Positions 1 to 9,496 of a stretch of 64,000 nucleotides of DNA are shown one piece after another. Below the pieces are notes generated by a model. The model was not told the origin of the DNA. It did no database searches and worked only from the letters and a program-made list of their open reading frames with translations. The stretch is taken from NCBI GenBank assembly GCA_963749415.1, contig CAVVMG010000001.1, positions 124,001 to 188,000 of the forward strand, written 5' to 3'. The position numbers were made by a program, and so were the translations under genes. Source of the stretch: JALYNX01 sp963749415 (GTDB lineage Bacteria > Actinomycetota > Acidimicrobiia > Spongiisociales > ZC4RG35). Every line of letters begins with the position of its first letter. Position 1 is the stretch's first letter.

Positions 1-3000
1 TTGCCGGCCAGAAAGACCCGGCCCCCGGTCGCGCCGTAGAGCACCGCATTCCCGGCGGCATGGGGCACGGTCCCCCCAGGTCGGCGTGGCGAGACCGAGA
101 TGAAGCCCCCTCCCATCCCCTTGCCCAGATAGTCGTTGGCGGTCCCCTCCAGGTGTATGCGCACTCCACGGCAAAGCCAGGCGCCGAAGCTCTGACCCGC
201 AGTGCCCGCGACCTGGACCGTGATCGTCCCCTCGGGGAGCCCTTCGGCGCCACGACGGGAGGTGATCTCACCGGAGAGCCGGGCGCCGATAGCTCGATCG
301 ACATTTCGGATCGGATAGGAGAGCTCCACGGGCTCACCGGTTGCAATGGAATGTTGACTGTCGGCAACCAACCGCACCGAGAGGCTGGATAGACCTACCG
401 GGCGATAGCCCTCGTGCTTCTTGCCACCCTTGGAGGCGATCAGCATCGCCGAAAGGTCGGCAGCCAGCGGGTGTCCCGGATCGATCGGCCGGAGCAGGTC
501 GGCCCGCCCCACCAGCTCGCCGATCGATCGCGCTCCGAGGGCTGCGATGTGGCGGCGGGCTTCCTCGGCGAGGCGACGGAACAACAGCACCACCTGGTCG
601 GCGGAGCCTGTGAACTTGGCCCTCAAGTCCTCGTCCTGGGTGGCGATCCCAACCGGGCAGGTGTTGAGGTGGCACTGGCGGACCATCTTGCAACCCATCG
701 CCAGCAGGGGGAGGGTCCCGAACCCGAACCGCTCGGCTCCGAGGAGAGCAGCCACCACGATGTCGCGCCCGGTGCGCAACCCGCCGTCGGTCTCCAACAG
801 CACCCGGCCCCTCTGCCCGTTGGCGGTGAGCACCTGATGGGCCTCGGCAAGGCCGAGCTCCCATGGCGAGCCGGCGTGTTTGATCGAGACCAAGGGCGAA
901 GCGCCGGTGCCACCTTCGGAACCAGAGATGGTGATGACATCGGCGTCGGCCTTGGCGACCCCGACGGCGATGGTCCCCACTCCGGGCTCGCTGACCAGTT
1001 TCACCGAGACCCGGGCGGTGGGCTTGAACGCTTTCAGGTCGTAGATGAGTTGGGCCAGGTCCTCGATCGAGTAGATGTCGTGATGGGGCGGCGGCGAGAT
1101 CAGCGTCACCCCGGGCTCGGTGTAGCGGAGCCGGGCGATCTCGTCTGAAACCTTGTGACCGGGTAGCTGCCCGCCCTCGCCTGGCTTGGAGCCCTGAGCC
1201 ATCTTGATCTGGAGCTCGTCGGCGGAGTCCAGATAGGCGGGAGTGACACCGAATCGGCCCGAGGCGACCTGCTTGATCGCCGAGTTCTTGGGAGTGCCGA
1301 AACGCTCCGGGTCCTCACCCCCCTCCCCCGAGTTCGAGTGCCCGCCAATGAGGTTCATGGCCTCGGCGAGCGCGGTATGCGCCTCGGCGGACAGCGCCCC
1401 CAGTGACATGGCGGCGGTGGTGAACCGGCGCATGATCTGTTCCGCCGGCTCGACCTCGTCCAGGGGCACCGGTTCTCGCTGCACGAAGGTGAGCAGATCG
1501 CGGACCAGAGCCGGCTCCCGGTCGGAGATCATCTCCAGGTATCGCTCCCAGTCATCGGGGTCCCCGGAGCGCACCGCCTTCTGAACGCCGAGCACCACCA
1601 TGGGGCTGGTCACGTGAACATCGGAACCTCGACGATGCTTGTAAAAGCCCCCAGCCTCGGTCTCTCCTGCGGTGTACGCCTGATGACGCTGCAGCGCCTG
1701 GCGGGCCAGCTCGTCGATCCCGATGCCCCGCAGCCTCCGTGGGGCATTGCGGAACGCTCTCCGGCACACGGCCTCGGAAAGCCCGATCACCTCGAACAGC
1801 TCCGAGCCGCGGTAGGCGGAGAGGGTGCAGATCCCCATCTTGGACATGATCTTGAGCAGCCCCTCCTCCATCGCCGCGCGGAAGTTCTCCTGTGCCGGGA
1901 CCGGGTCGACGTCGATGGCACCGGAGGCAGCGAGGTCCCGAGCGTGCTCGATCGCGAGGTAGGGGTTGACTGCTGATGCCCCGAACCCGACGAGGCAGGC
2001 CAGGTCGTGGGGATCCCTCGGCTCACCGGAGACCACGACCAGGGACACCGAGCCTCGCACCCCTTCATCGATCAGGTGGTGGTGCACCGCGCCCAGCGCC
2101 AGCAGCATCGGGATCGGGGCCCGGGTTTCCTCGGTCTCCCGGTCCGAGATGACCAGGATGGTCGCGCCCAGCTTGACCGCCTGCGCGGCCTCGTCACAGA
2201 TCTCGTCGAGGCGGGCTCTCATCCCCTCGGGCCCCGCGGAGACCGGCCAAGTGGTGGCGATCCAGTGAGAGAAGAACCGGCGGTCGCCGGAGCGGACGAT
2301 CGACTCCAGCTCGGCATCTGAGAGGATCGGGCTGGAGAGCTCGATCAGATGGGCCTGTTGCGGGGTGTCCTCGAGCAGCGGGCCGCGCTTTCCGAGCTGA
2401 ATGCGGAGCGACATGACCAGTTTCTCCCGGATCGGGTCCATGGGAGGATTGGTCACCTGGGCGAACTGCTCGTGGAAGAACTGGGTGAGACGACGGGGCC
2501 GGCTGGAGAGCACGGCCAGGCCGGTGTCGTCCCCCATCGCCCCCAGCGGGTTGTCGCCGCGGGCCATGTCCGCGATCACCAGCCGTCGCTCTTCGGCGGT
2601 GTACCCGAACACCCTGCTCAGGGCGGCGGCGTCGAAGCGGTCGTCAGCCAGGTCGTCGAAGGAGGCCTGGATGCGAAGGGTCTCGGTGTTGACCCAGTCC
2701 CCGTACGGGCGGGCCGCGGCGAGATCGGCCTTGACCGCCTCGGAATGGCGCACCTCCCCGGTCTCGCCGTCGAAGAAGATCACTTCACCGGGGCCGAGCT
2801 GACCGGTGGACAGCGCTCCGGCCTCCTCCTCGGGACACACTCCGGCTTCCGAGGCGACCAGCACCACATCAGGGGTGATCGCCCAGCGGGCGGGCCGGAG
2901 CCCGTTTCGGTCCATGCCCGCGAGCAGCGAAATCCCGTCCGTAGCCGAGATCGAGGCCGGGCCATCCCAGGGCTCGGTCAGGAAGGCGTGATACGCGTAG

Positions 3001-3959
3001 AAGGCAGCGAGCTCGGGATCGAGGTCGATCACGTTCTCCCAGGCAGCCGGCATCAGCATCTCTTTGACATGGGTAAGGGACCGACCGCTCTGCATGAGGA
3101 GCTCGAAAGCATTGTCCAGGCTCCCCGAGTCGGAGATCCCGGGCTGGAGGAAGGGGAACACGTCCGGGAGCCGATCACCCCAGACCCCCGGGGTGGCACC
3201 CTTCTCCCTGGCCACCATCCAGGATCGGTTGGACTGGATGGTGTTGATCTCGCCGTTGTGGGCCAGGGCGCGGAACGGCTGGGCGTTGTCCCATGACGGG
3301 AAAGTGTTGGTCGAGTAGCGCTGATGGAAGATGGCGAACGCCGTTTCGTAGTCGGGGTCGCGGAGATCCCAATAAAAGTCGGCGATGCGGGACGCGGTGA
3401 ACAGCCCTTTGTAGACGACCGTCCGGCTCGACGCCGATGGGATGGAGAGGCCCGGGGTTGCGGTGCGCTCGATCCGCTTTCTCGCCAGATACAGGCTGCG
3501 CTCGAAATCTGAAGGCTCGCCGGGCCCGGTGACGATCGCCTGCTCGATGAGCGGGAGCACATCGCGTGCGTGGTCACCGAGAACCAACGGATCAGTAGGG
3601 ACGGAACGCCAGAAGAGGAGGCGAAGGCCCTCGGCCTCGAGGGCCTGACTCACCACCGCCCGTGACGCCGAGGCCTCGGTGGGGGCGAGGAAGCACATGA
3701 CGATCCCGAGGCTCTCCGGCGCCACGTCGAGCCCATGTGCGCTCAATTCGCGGCTGATCAGCCTTCGAGGGATCTGCGTGAGCAGGCCGGCACCATCACC
3801 GGTCCCATCTGCTGCCTTGGCGCCCCGGTGATCCAGGTTGACCAGGCACTCGACGGCCAGCCGGGTCATTCGATAGGTGGGGACCCGATCCAACGCAGCG
3901 ATGAACCCGACGCCACAAGCGTCGTGGGAGTGCGTCAGATCGAACATGGTGGGTGACAT
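1..3959 (-). CDS. gltB: Glutamate synthase large subunit (partial, C-terminus beyond left edge)
   Basis: Large subunit of glutamate synthase, which moves the amide nitrogen of glutamine onto 2-oxoglutarate in cytoplasmic ammonium assimilation. The frame is open from the ATG at 3959 to the window edge, about 1,319 codons; the family is near 1,500, so roughly 200 residues are missing. The start reads MSPTMFDLTHSHDACGVGF, placing the amidotransferase nucleophile at Cys15 behind a 14-residue propeptide. The synthase domain shows GGHSNSGEG, SKPGEGGQLPG and PPPHHDIYSIED; the 3Fe-4S cysteines are in CKMVRQCHLNTCPVG (about 655-695); the edge lies in the C-terminal beta-helix (GNAVLYGATGGRVF). No frame break is seen. 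The GGGGAG ribosome site is only 3 nt from the ATG. No small subunit (gltD) is visible; it may lie to the left. Confidence 0.96.
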   Translation of the reverse strand, partial: MSPTMFDLTHSHDACGVGFIAALDRVPTYRMTRLAVECLVNLDHRGAKAADGTGDGAGLLTQIPRRLISRELSAHGLDVAPESLGIVMCFLAPTEASASRAVVSQALEAEGLRLLFWRSVPTDPLVLGDHARDVLPLIEQAIVTGPGEPSDFERSLYLARKRIERTATPGLSIPSASSRTVVYKGLFTASRIADFYWDLRDPDYETAFAIFHQRYSTNTFPSWDNAQPFRALAHNGEINTIQSNRSWMVAREKGATPGVWGDRLPDVFPFLQPGISDSGSLDNAFELLMQSGRSLTHVKEMLMPAAWENVIDLDPELAAFYAYHAFLTEPWDGPASISATDGISLLAGMDRNGLRPARWAITPDVVLVASEAGVCPEEEAGALSTGQLGPGEVIFFDGETGEVRHSEAVKADLAAARPYGDWVNTETLRIQASFDDLADDRFDAAALSRVFGYTAEERRLVIADMARGDNPLGAMGDDTGLAVLSSRPRRLTQFFHEQFAQVTNPPMDPIREKLVMSLRIQLGKRGPLLEDTPQQAHLIELSSPILSDAELESIVRSGDRRFFSHWIATTWPVSAGPEGMRARLDEICDEAAQAVKLGATILVISDRETEETRAPIPMLLALGAVHHHLIDEGVRGSVSLVVVSGEPRDPHDLACLVGFGASAVNPYLAIEHARDLAASGAIDVDPVPAQENFRAAMEEGLLKIMSKMGICTLSAYRGSELFEVIGLSEAVCRRAFRNAPRRLRGIGIDELARQALQRHQAYTAGETEAGGFYKHRRGSDVHVTSPMVVLGVQKAVRSGDPDDWERYLEMISDREPALVRDLLTFVQREPVPLDEVEPAEQIMRRFTTAAMSLGALSAEAHTALAEAMNLIGGHSNSGEGGEDPERFGTPKNSAIKQVASGRFGVTPAYLDSADELQIKMAQGSKPGEGGQLPGHKVSDEIARLRYTEPGVTLISPPPHHDIYSIEDLAQLIYDLKAFKPTARVSVKLVSEPGVGTIAVGVAKADADVITISGSEGGTGASPLVSIKHAGSPWELGLAEAHQVLTANGQRGRVLLETDGGLRTGRDIVVAALLGAERFGFGTLPLLAMGCKMVRQCHLNTCPVGIATQDEDLRAKFTGSADQVVLLFRRLAEEARRHIAALGARSIGELVGRADLLRPIDPGHPLAADLSAMLIASKGGKKHEGYRPVGLSSLSVRLVADSQHSIATGEPVELSYPIRNVDRAIGARLSGEITSRRGAEGLPEGTITVQVAGTAGQSFGAWLCRGVRIHLEGTANDYLGKGMGGGFISVSPRRPGGTVPHAAGNAVLYGATGGRVFLAG

Positions 3960-5223
3960 GGGCTCCCCGATCGGGAGCGAGAAAGTGTAAACCGCGAATC
4001 CGCCGAGCTCTCGCGAATCCGCAGGAACGACATGATGCGATCTGCGCGACATGCGGTATGCGGTTAGCGGCCGCAAGTCCCGCCTTCATCCTCTCGATCG
4101 CCTCCCGCAACGTCTCCTCGTCCTTGCAAAATGCGAAACGCACCATGCCCGCTCCTTCCGCGGGGTCGTGATAGAACACACTCGGGGGGATCGCCACCAC
4201 CCTGGCCGCCTCCGCCAGATGTCGACAGAACGCACGGTCATCGGGAAAGCCCAGTGCGCGATGTCCCGCCATCATGAAATATGTCCCCTGTGGCGGATAA
4301 ACCTCGAGTCCCACCTCCCCCAGGCCATCGGCTAGGAGCTGGCGTTTCGACGAGTAGGTCGCCCGCAGCTCGTCGTAGAGATTTGCCGGCGCCCCCAACG
4401 CAGCGATCGCCCCGTGCTGCACCGGAGTGGGAGTGGTGAATGTCAGGAACTGATGCGCGGCCCGCAAACCGGCGGTGAGATGTGAGGGGCCGATCCCCCA
4501 GCCCACTTTCCAACCGGTGAGCGAGAAGGTCTTGCCCAATGAGGAAAGCGTGAGGGTCCGCTCCCACATGCCGTCGAGAGTGGCGAGCCGAAGATGGGGC
4601 GCGGTGAAGACCATCTCCTCGTAAACCTCGTCTGTGATGGCGATGACGTCGAACTCCTGGCAGAGCTCGGCGATCGTCCTCAGCTCCTGTTCGGAAAACA
4701 CACGCCCGGTCGGGTTGTGCGGGTTGTTGACGAGGATCGCCCTGGTCTGTGGAGAGAAAGCCGCTCGCAGCTCTTCGGGGTCGAGTGCGAAGTCCGGAGG
4801 CCGCAGGGTCACGAACCTGGGAATGGCGCCGGCCATCGCCAGGCACACCGGGTAGGAGTCGTAGCTGGGCTCGATGAGCACCACCTCGTCGCCCGGGTTG
4901 ACCAGCCCGAGCACGGAGGCTGCGAGGGCTTCGGTGCAGCCACAGGTCACCGTGATCTCGTCGGCCGGATCCAGGTCCCATCCGAACAGTGGCCCGTAAC
5001 GCCGGGCAAGGGCCTCGCGAAGAGCAGGTACCCCGGCACTGGGCGGGTATTGGTCGTGCCCACCCTCGGACAGTGAGCGAGCGGCGGAGGCTTTCACGAA
5101 GTCGGCGCCATCCCAGTTCGGAAACCCTTGCCCGAGGTTGACGGCCCCGTACTCCTGGGCGAGCGCGGTCATCTCGCTGAAGATTGTGACCCCGAAGGGG
5201 GCTAGCCGATCAGAAACGGCCAC
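3796..5223 (-). CDS. Class I/II PLP-dependent aminotransferase (C-terminus doubtful)
   Basis: Fold-type I aminotransferase of the methionine/kynurenine aminotransferase (YbdL/KAT) type. PLP-site motifs are present: NNPHNPTG (Asn167/170), ITDEVY (Asp198) and SLGKTFSLTGWKVGW with the Schiff-base Lys231. The family usually ends near residue 385-395, just after the segment FCKDEETLREAIERMK. Here the frame runs 85 codons further, with basic low-complexity sequence, and overlaps the gltB start by 164 bp in another frame. A TAA at 4076-4074, one base out of register, would end the protein at a normal 383 residues, so a one-base indel near 4080-4120 or a lost stop is likely. It follows the methyltransferase gene by 24 bp and is probably co-transcribed with it. 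Exact substrate not determinable. Confidence 0.88.
   Translation of the reverse strand: MAVSDRLAPFGVTIFSEMTALAQEYGAVNLGQGFPNWDGADFVKASAARSLSEGGHDQYPPSAGVPALREALARRYGPLFGWDLDPADEITVTCGCTEALAASVLGLVNPGDEVVLIEPSYDSYPVCLAMAGAIPRFVTLRPPDFALDPEELRAAFSPQTRAILVNNPHNPTGRVFSEQELRTIAELCQEFDVIAITDEVYEEMVFTAPHLRLATLDGMWERTLTLSSLGKTFSLTGWKVGWGIGPSHLTAGLRAAHQFLTFTTPTPVQHGAIAALGAPANLYDELRATYSSKRQLLADGLGEVGLEVYPPQGTYFMMAGHRALGFPDDRAFCRHLAEAARVVAIPPSVFYHDPAEGAGMVRFAFCKDEETLREAIERMKAGLAAANRIPHVAQIASCRSCGFARARRIRGLHFLAPDRGAHVTHHVRSDALPRRLWRRVHRCVGSGPHLSNDPAGRRVPGQPGSPGRQGSRWDR
3962..3978. promoter_or_regulatory. Inverted repeat abutting the gltB start codon
   Basis: GCTCCC and GGGAGC arms (3962-3967, 3973-3978) are separated by CGATC and lie immediately upstream of the gltB ATG on the minus strand. 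The hairpin would enclose the GGGGAG Shine-Dalgarno sequence, so it could modulate initiation. A six-pair stem may also be chance in such GC-rich DNA. Confidence 0.35.
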
Positions 5224-5247
5224 GACGGCCTATCCCGACACGGCGGC

Positions 5248-5964
5248 CTATGCCGAGACCTCCCAGACCCGGGCCGTCCACAACAACCGGCTCCCACGCT
5301 CGCTGAGCTCGATGACCTTCTCCTTGATCAACCCGATCACCGCGGGCTGCTCGGCAAGGGCCGAGGGAAGTGGGATGCTGCGCTCGGAGAGCTGTCGAAT
5401 CGAGCCGAACAGGGACCGAGCTTTGTCCAGGATCGAGGTCTCGTCCTGGAGGGTGCCGGTGGGGAGGAGAAGCTTGCCGCCCTTGCTCAGAATCCGCTTC
5501 GCCTCGTCGAGCATGCGCATCGGCAGCTCGGCTCCACTCGGTCCACCGGAGAGCCCGGAGGGAAACCATCCAGACACTGTCGCCAGGTCGTCGGGGATGC
5601 CGGAAACGTCGCCGATCACCACATCCGCCTCGACCCCGTCCGGGATCGGCGCGAACATGTCCCCCTGGAAGAACGTGGTGCGATCGGCCACGCCCTGAGC
5701 CTCGGCATTGGCCGTTGCGATCTCCACGGTCTCCGCCGCGGCGTCCACACCGAAGACCCGGCCGGCGCCGAGTTTGGCAGCGACTATGGAGAGCACACCA
5801 GACCCGCACCCGGCGTCGATAACCACCGCTCCCTTCCGGATCTCCATCGACTCCGCGAGGAGAGTCGAGATCGTGGATGGCCGGAAGGTGTCCGGGGCCA
5901 CTTTCAGCTCGAATGGCCCACAGCGACCCTTCCAGAGGATGGTTTCAAAGTTCATGTTCGGCAT
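5248..5964 (-). CDS. Class I SAM-dependent methyltransferase
   Basis: A 238-residue Rossmann-fold methyltransferase. Motif I is VVIDAGCGSGVLSIVAA (about residues 47-63), followed by an acidic motif II (VFGVDAAAETVEIA) and GDMFAPIPDG; VVIGDVSGIPDD sits where PrmA/HemK-type enzymes carry their N/D-P-P-Y loop, but NPPY is absent, so the target is uncertain. It resembles PrmA-like small-molecule or protein methyltransferases only in the cofactor domain. The next gene, an aminotransferase, starts 24 bp downstream. ATGs at residues 1 and 4 are both possible; neither has a strong ribosome-binding site. Confidence 0.8.
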   Translation of the reverse strand: MPNMNFETILWKGRCGPFELKVAPDTFRPSTISTLLAESMEIRKGAVVIDAGCGSGVLSIVAAKLGAGRVFGVDAAAETVEIATANAEAQGVADRTTFFQGDMFAPIPDGVEADVVIGDVSGIPDDLATVSGWFPSGLSGGPSGAELPMRMLDEAKRILSKGGKLLLPTGTLQDETSILDKARSLFGSIRQLSERSIPLPSALAEQPAVIGLIKEKVIELSERGSRLLWTARVWEVSA

Positions 5965-6015
5965 CAGGATATCTGACTCCGAGAGGTCAGTGTCCGTTAC
6001 ATCCTCCTAACACCC

Positions 6016-7389
6016 TCAAAGTGGGGCCCGTCCCGCAATGAAGTCCCGGTACCAGTTGCCGCTGGCCTTGATCGTTCGCGCCATGGTGTCCAGATCGACC
6101 CGCACTATGCCGAACCGCTTCTCGTAACCACGGGCCCACTCGAAGTTGTCGAGCAGCGACCAGACGAAATAGCCGCCGACGTTCACCCCCTGGGCAATGG
6201 CATTGTGGATCGCCCCGATATGGCTCTGGAGATAGGCCGTCCGGGCCGGATCGTCGATCGATCCGTCGGGTGAGACCACGTCCGGGTAGGCCGCGCCGTT
6301 CTCACAGACATAGAGGGGCAAGCCGGGTTGCTCCCTCCCGATCCGCTCCAGCATCCACTGGAGGCCTTCGGGCTCGACCCCCCAGCCCATCTCGGTGAGC
6401 TCGCCGGGCGGTCGGGTGACCCGGGCCTCCCACGCTCCCGGCCACGGTCCCATCGGCTCCGCTCCCGGGGCATGTTGGACGTGATTGACGTTGTAGTAGT
6501 TGACACCCAGGAAGTCGATGGGATCGACGGCCGACGCCAGCTCGATGAGGTCGATCTGGTCCTCCACCCCGTAGCGCTCGATCATCGCCAGGACGTCGTC
6601 GGGGTAGGTGCCATCGAACACCGCGCCGGTGAACAGGCGGTTGGAGACCGCATCCACCAGCGTGGCCGCGACCGCATCTTCCTCCGAATCCGTGGCCGGC
6701 CATGCCGGAATCAGGTTGAGGACGATCCCCAACTGATCGGAGTTGGGCGGGCTGGAGGCCCTCATCGCCCGAATCCCGGCGTGATGGGCCAGCATCAGAT
6801 GATGGGCGGCGACAAACGAATTCGGGGAGTCCTTGATCCCCGGGGCGTGCTCGCCGGAGCTGTGGCCGAGGAACGCCGAGCACCAGGGCTCATTGAGGGT
6901 GGTCCACACCTGGATCAGATCCCCGAGAGACTCCTTGGCGACCGATGCATAACGAGCGAACCAATCCACCGACTCCCGATTCAGCCAACCACCCCGGTCC
7001 TGTAGGGCTTGAGGCAGGTCCCAGTGATACAGCGTCGCGGCCGGGGTGATCCCGGCACCAATCAGCTCCTTGCAAAGCCGCCTGTAGAAGTCGATGCCGG
7101 CCTCGTTGATGCGTCCCGTGCCTTCGGGGAGGATCCGTGGCCAGGAGATCGAGAAGCGATATGCGTTCACGCCGAGCTCGGCCATCAGCGCCACGTCGTC
7201 GGCAAAGCGGTGATAGTGGTCGACCGCCTGGTCGCCATTGTCGCCGTTGTGCGTGAGGCCCGGGGTGTGGCTGAAGGTGTCCCAGATCGACGGGCCACGT
7301 CCATCCTCGGCCACGGCTCCCTCGACCTGATAGGCGGCGGTGGCCACCCCCCACAAGAAGCCGGGTGGGAACTCCGATGATGTGGTCAT
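6016..7389 (-). CDS. GH1 beta-glucosidase
   Basis: Family 1 glycoside hydrolase (457 residues, usual length) cleaving terminal beta-glucosyl residues. The acid/base Glu167 is in TTLNEPWCSAF and the nucleophile Glu363 in LYVCENGAAYPD; the N-terminal FPPGFLWGVATAAYQVEGA signature is also present. No signal peptide, so it acts on imported disaccharides or aryl-glucosides in the cytoplasm. It is the last gene of the operon lacI, binding protein, two permeases, bglA-like, 34 bp after the MalG-type permease, which indicates the transported substrate is a beta-glucoside such as cellobiose or laminaribiose. Expression is probably controlled by the LacI protein encoded upstream. Confidence 0.95.
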   Translation of the reverse strand: MTTSSEFPPGFLWGVATAAYQVEGAVAEDGRGPSIWDTFSHTPGLTHNGDNGDQAVDHYHRFADDVALMAELGVNAYRFSISWPRILPEGTGRINEAGIDFYRRLCKELIGAGITPAATLYHWDLPQALQDRGGWLNRESVDWFARYASVAKESLGDLIQVWTTLNEPWCSAFLGHSSGEHAPGIKDSPNSFVAAHHLMLAHHAGIRAMRASSPPNSDQLGIVLNLIPAWPATDSEEDAVAATLVDAVSNRLFTGAVFDGTYPDDVLAMIERYGVEDQIDLIELASAVDPIDFLGVNYYNVNHVQHAPGAEPMGPWPGAWEARVTRPPGELTEMGWGVEPEGLQWMLERIGREQPGLPLYVCENGAAYPDVVSPDGSIDDPARTAYLQSHIGAIHNAIAQGVNVGGYFVWSLLDNFEWARGYEKRFGIVRVDLDTMARTIKASGNWYRDFIAGRAPL

Positions 7390-7423
7390 TGCTGGTTGCT
7401 CCTGGCTGTTCTCGGTCCGGTGC

Positions 7424-8503
7424 CTATTTCTGGACCCCGGACAGGTCGATGCCCTTGAGGAAGACCCGTTGGGCGAAGAGGAACACCATCACCGGGATGA
7501 TCAACGCCAGCATGGCGCCCGACTGGATGAGGCTGGGCGTGTCGTCGTAGAGCGTGTTGAAAGTGCGCAGGCCCACTGCGATCGGCTGCAATTCGGGCCG
7601 CGCCGAGAGGTAGATCAAGGGCTCGAAGAAGTCATTCCAGGCGAAGTAGAAGTGAAAGAGGGACACGGCCACGATCGGGGCTTTCATCTGGGGGAGGAGA
7701 ACCGACCACAGAGTGCGAAACGGTCCAGCCCCGTCGATGGTGGCCGCCTCGTCCAACTCCCTGGGGATGGTGAGGAAATACTGTCTGAGAAGGAACACAT
7801 TGAAGGCGTTGGCGAAGAAGTGGGGCACGATCAACGGCAGCCATGTGCCCACCCACCCGATGCGGAGGAAGAGGGTGTAGGTGGGAACCAGCGTGGCGTA
7901 ACGAGGGAGGATGATTGTGGCGATGAGCACCACCATGATCGACCTGCTGAACGGCACGTGGAAGCGGGCCAACCCGTAGGCGACCAGGATGGAGGACCCA
8001 ACGGCCCCGATCGTCCCCAGTCCGGCGATGACCAGCGTGTTCCTCAGAAGAAGCGGGAAGTCCATCAAGTCCCAGGCCTGGCCGTAGTTCTGCCATTGCG
8101 GGTCGAGCGCGTAGGTGGGCTCGAGCAGCCTCCAGTTGCCCTCCCACTCGATGGGCCCGGCCGACGGATCGGCGGGGTCGATGAATTGCGAGGTCTGCCG
8201 CCCGGGCTGGAGCATCGCCAGCTCTCGGTTCGTGCCATCGGGCATGGGAACGGTGAAGATCTCGAGTTGCTCGCCCTCGTACTCGAAGGTTGCTGCCGAC
8301 TGGGGGAGGATCGGACCATCGAGGTCGGAGAGCATCTGCTCGGACTTGAGCGAGGTGACCGCCATGTATCCCAGGGGAAGGAGGAACACGAACAGGACCA
8401 ACCCGGTGACCCCGGTGATAACCCACCCCTGGAACCGCCTCTTCGGAGGGCGACCTGCAGGGGCGGTGGTGGAGGTGCTCTCGCGCTCGAGGGTGGCGGT
8501 CAT
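7424..8503 (-). CDS. Carbohydrate ABC transporter permease, MalG type
   Basis: Inner-membrane permease (359 residues) of a CUT1 sugar importer. After an N-terminal membrane segment (about residues 28-50) there is an unusually long external loop of about 90-100 residues (rich in QSAATFEYEGEQ and WEGNWRLLEP) before the remaining five segments. The cytoplasmic EAA loop reads ELDEAATIDGAGPFRTLW, the coupling site for the ATPase. It starts 4 bp after its MalF-type partner. No ATPase gene lies in this operon, so a shared MsiK/UgpC-like ATPase elsewhere is implied. Homologues lacking the loop are nearer 275-300 residues. Confidence 0.93.
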   Translation of the reverse strand: MTATLERESTSTTAPAGRPPKRRFQGWVITGVTGLVLFVFLLPLGYMAVTSLKSEQMLSDLDGPILPQSAATFEYEGEQLEIFTVPMPDGTNRELAMLQPGRQTSQFIDPADPSAGPIEWEGNWRLLEPTYALDPQWQNYGQAWDLMDFPLLLRNTLVIAGLGTIGAVGSSILVAYGLARFHVPFSRSIMVVLIATIILPRYATLVPTYTLFLRIGWVGTWLPLIVPHFFANAFNVFLLRQYFLTIPRELDEAATIDGAGPFRTLWSVLLPQMKAPIVAVSLFHFYFAWNDFFEPLIYLSARPELQPIAVGLRTFNTLYDDTPSLIQSGAMLALIIPVMVFLFAQRVFLKGIDLSGVQK

Positions 8504-8507
8504 CCTC

Positions 8508-9476
8508 TCATCCCTCGAACTCGTAGTGGACCCAGTACTTGGCCGACCAGAAAAGAGCCCCCGTCGTCAACACCGCGACGATGAACAGCGCCCAGGCCAA
8601 TGTCGCCGCGTATCCCATGTCGAAGAACTGGAATCCGGTCCTGAAGAAGTAGAGGGCATAGAACTGGGTAGCCCCATTGGGGGCGCCACTGCCGTTGTTG
8701 AGGACGAAGGGGACCAGGAAGTATCCGAAGATCCCGATCAGTGTGATGACCAGGTTGTAGAAAATTATCGGGCTGATGAAGGGGATGGTGATGTGCCGGA
8801 ATGAACCCCACTCCCCGGCGCCGTCGATGCGCGCTGCCGCATACAGATCAGACGGCACCCCCTTCATGGCGGCGATGAAGATGAGGATCGCATTGCCCAC
8901 CGCCCAGAGACCGATGAACACCAGGGAGGGGTAGATCCAGAACTCATCGTGGAACCATTCGGGCCCGTCGATGCCGAAAATGGCGAGGATCTTGTTCACC
9001 CAGCCTATTTGCCCGTTGAAGACCCCGTTGAAGATGAGGACCGCGGCCACGAACGGGATGATCGAGGGCATGAAGAACAGAGCGCGAAAACCCTCCCGCC
9101 CCTTGAGTGAATTCGCGACCAACAGATATGCGATTGCCATCGGGAACAGAATCGCGACGGGAAGGGCGATCGCCCCGAACTTGACGGTTACCAAGACCGA
9201 CTGGTGAACGTCGGCGTCGTTGAACATCCTGACCCAGTTCTCCAGCCCGACGAACTGCATCGGCTCGTCACTCACCAGGTCGTAGTCGGTGAACGAGAAC
9301 CAGAGGGAGGCCGCCATTGGGATCGCGTACCAGAGGAAGAACCCGAGTATCCAGGGCATGACGAACCAAAGCCCGGCCCGTCCCCGTCTCTTCGCCAGGG
9401 ATGAGCGCTTGCGTGGTGACGAGGGTGATGAGGGGGCGGCCGAACCGGCCACCCCCTCATCGACGATCACGGACAT
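8508..9476 (-). CDS. Carbohydrate ABC transporter permease, MalF type
   Basis: CUT1-family permease of 322 residues with six predicted membrane helices and the EAA loop DLYAAARIDGAGEWGSF. The first 30 residues are a basic, Ser/Pro-rich cytoplasmic tail. Codons about 6-17 contain a strong hairpin (9427-9461), directly after the binding-protein stop 20 bp upstream. Works with the MalG-type permease immediately downstream. Confidence 0.93.
   Translation of the reverse strand: MSVIVDEGVAGSAAPSSPSSPRKRSSLAKRRGRAGLWFVMPWILGFFLWYAIPMAASLWFSFTDYDLVSDEPMQFVGLENWVRMFNDADVHQSVLVTVKFGAIALPVAILFPMAIAYLLVANSLKGREGFRALFFMPSIIPFVAAVLIFNGVFNGQIGWVNKILAIFGIDGPEWFHDEFWIYPSLVFIGLWAVGNAILIFIAAMKGVPSDLYAAARIDGAGEWGSFRHITIPFISPIIFYNLVITLIGIFGYFLVPFVLNNGSGAPNGATQFYALYFFRTGFQFFDMGYAATLAWALFIVAVLTTGALFWSAKYWVHYEFEG
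9427..9461 (-). terminator. Intercistronic-type hairpin inside the malF-like 5' coding region
   Basis: Arms GATGAGGGGG (9427-9436) and CCCCCTCATC (9452-9461), extended inward by GGCCG/CGGCC after one C-A mismatch, with an AAC loop. It lies just downstream of the binding-protein gene and has no U-tract. Likely role: partial terminator or 3' stabiliser that keeps binding-protein mRNA in excess over permease mRNA. Similar hairpins follow two other binding-protein genes in this window. Confidence 0.6.
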
Positions 9477-9496
9477 GCCATCGACCGTGACGCTAC

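Noticed and set aside
60..392. Plus-strand frames near the left edge as separate genes
   Set aside because: They oppose the continuous, motif-rich gltB frame and have no supporting signals.
334..864. Long alternative frames opposite or within gltB (and similar frames over most genes)
   Set aside because: They are Arg/Pro/Gly-rich translations typical of shadow frames in high-GC coding DNA, with no ribosome sites or recognisable domains.
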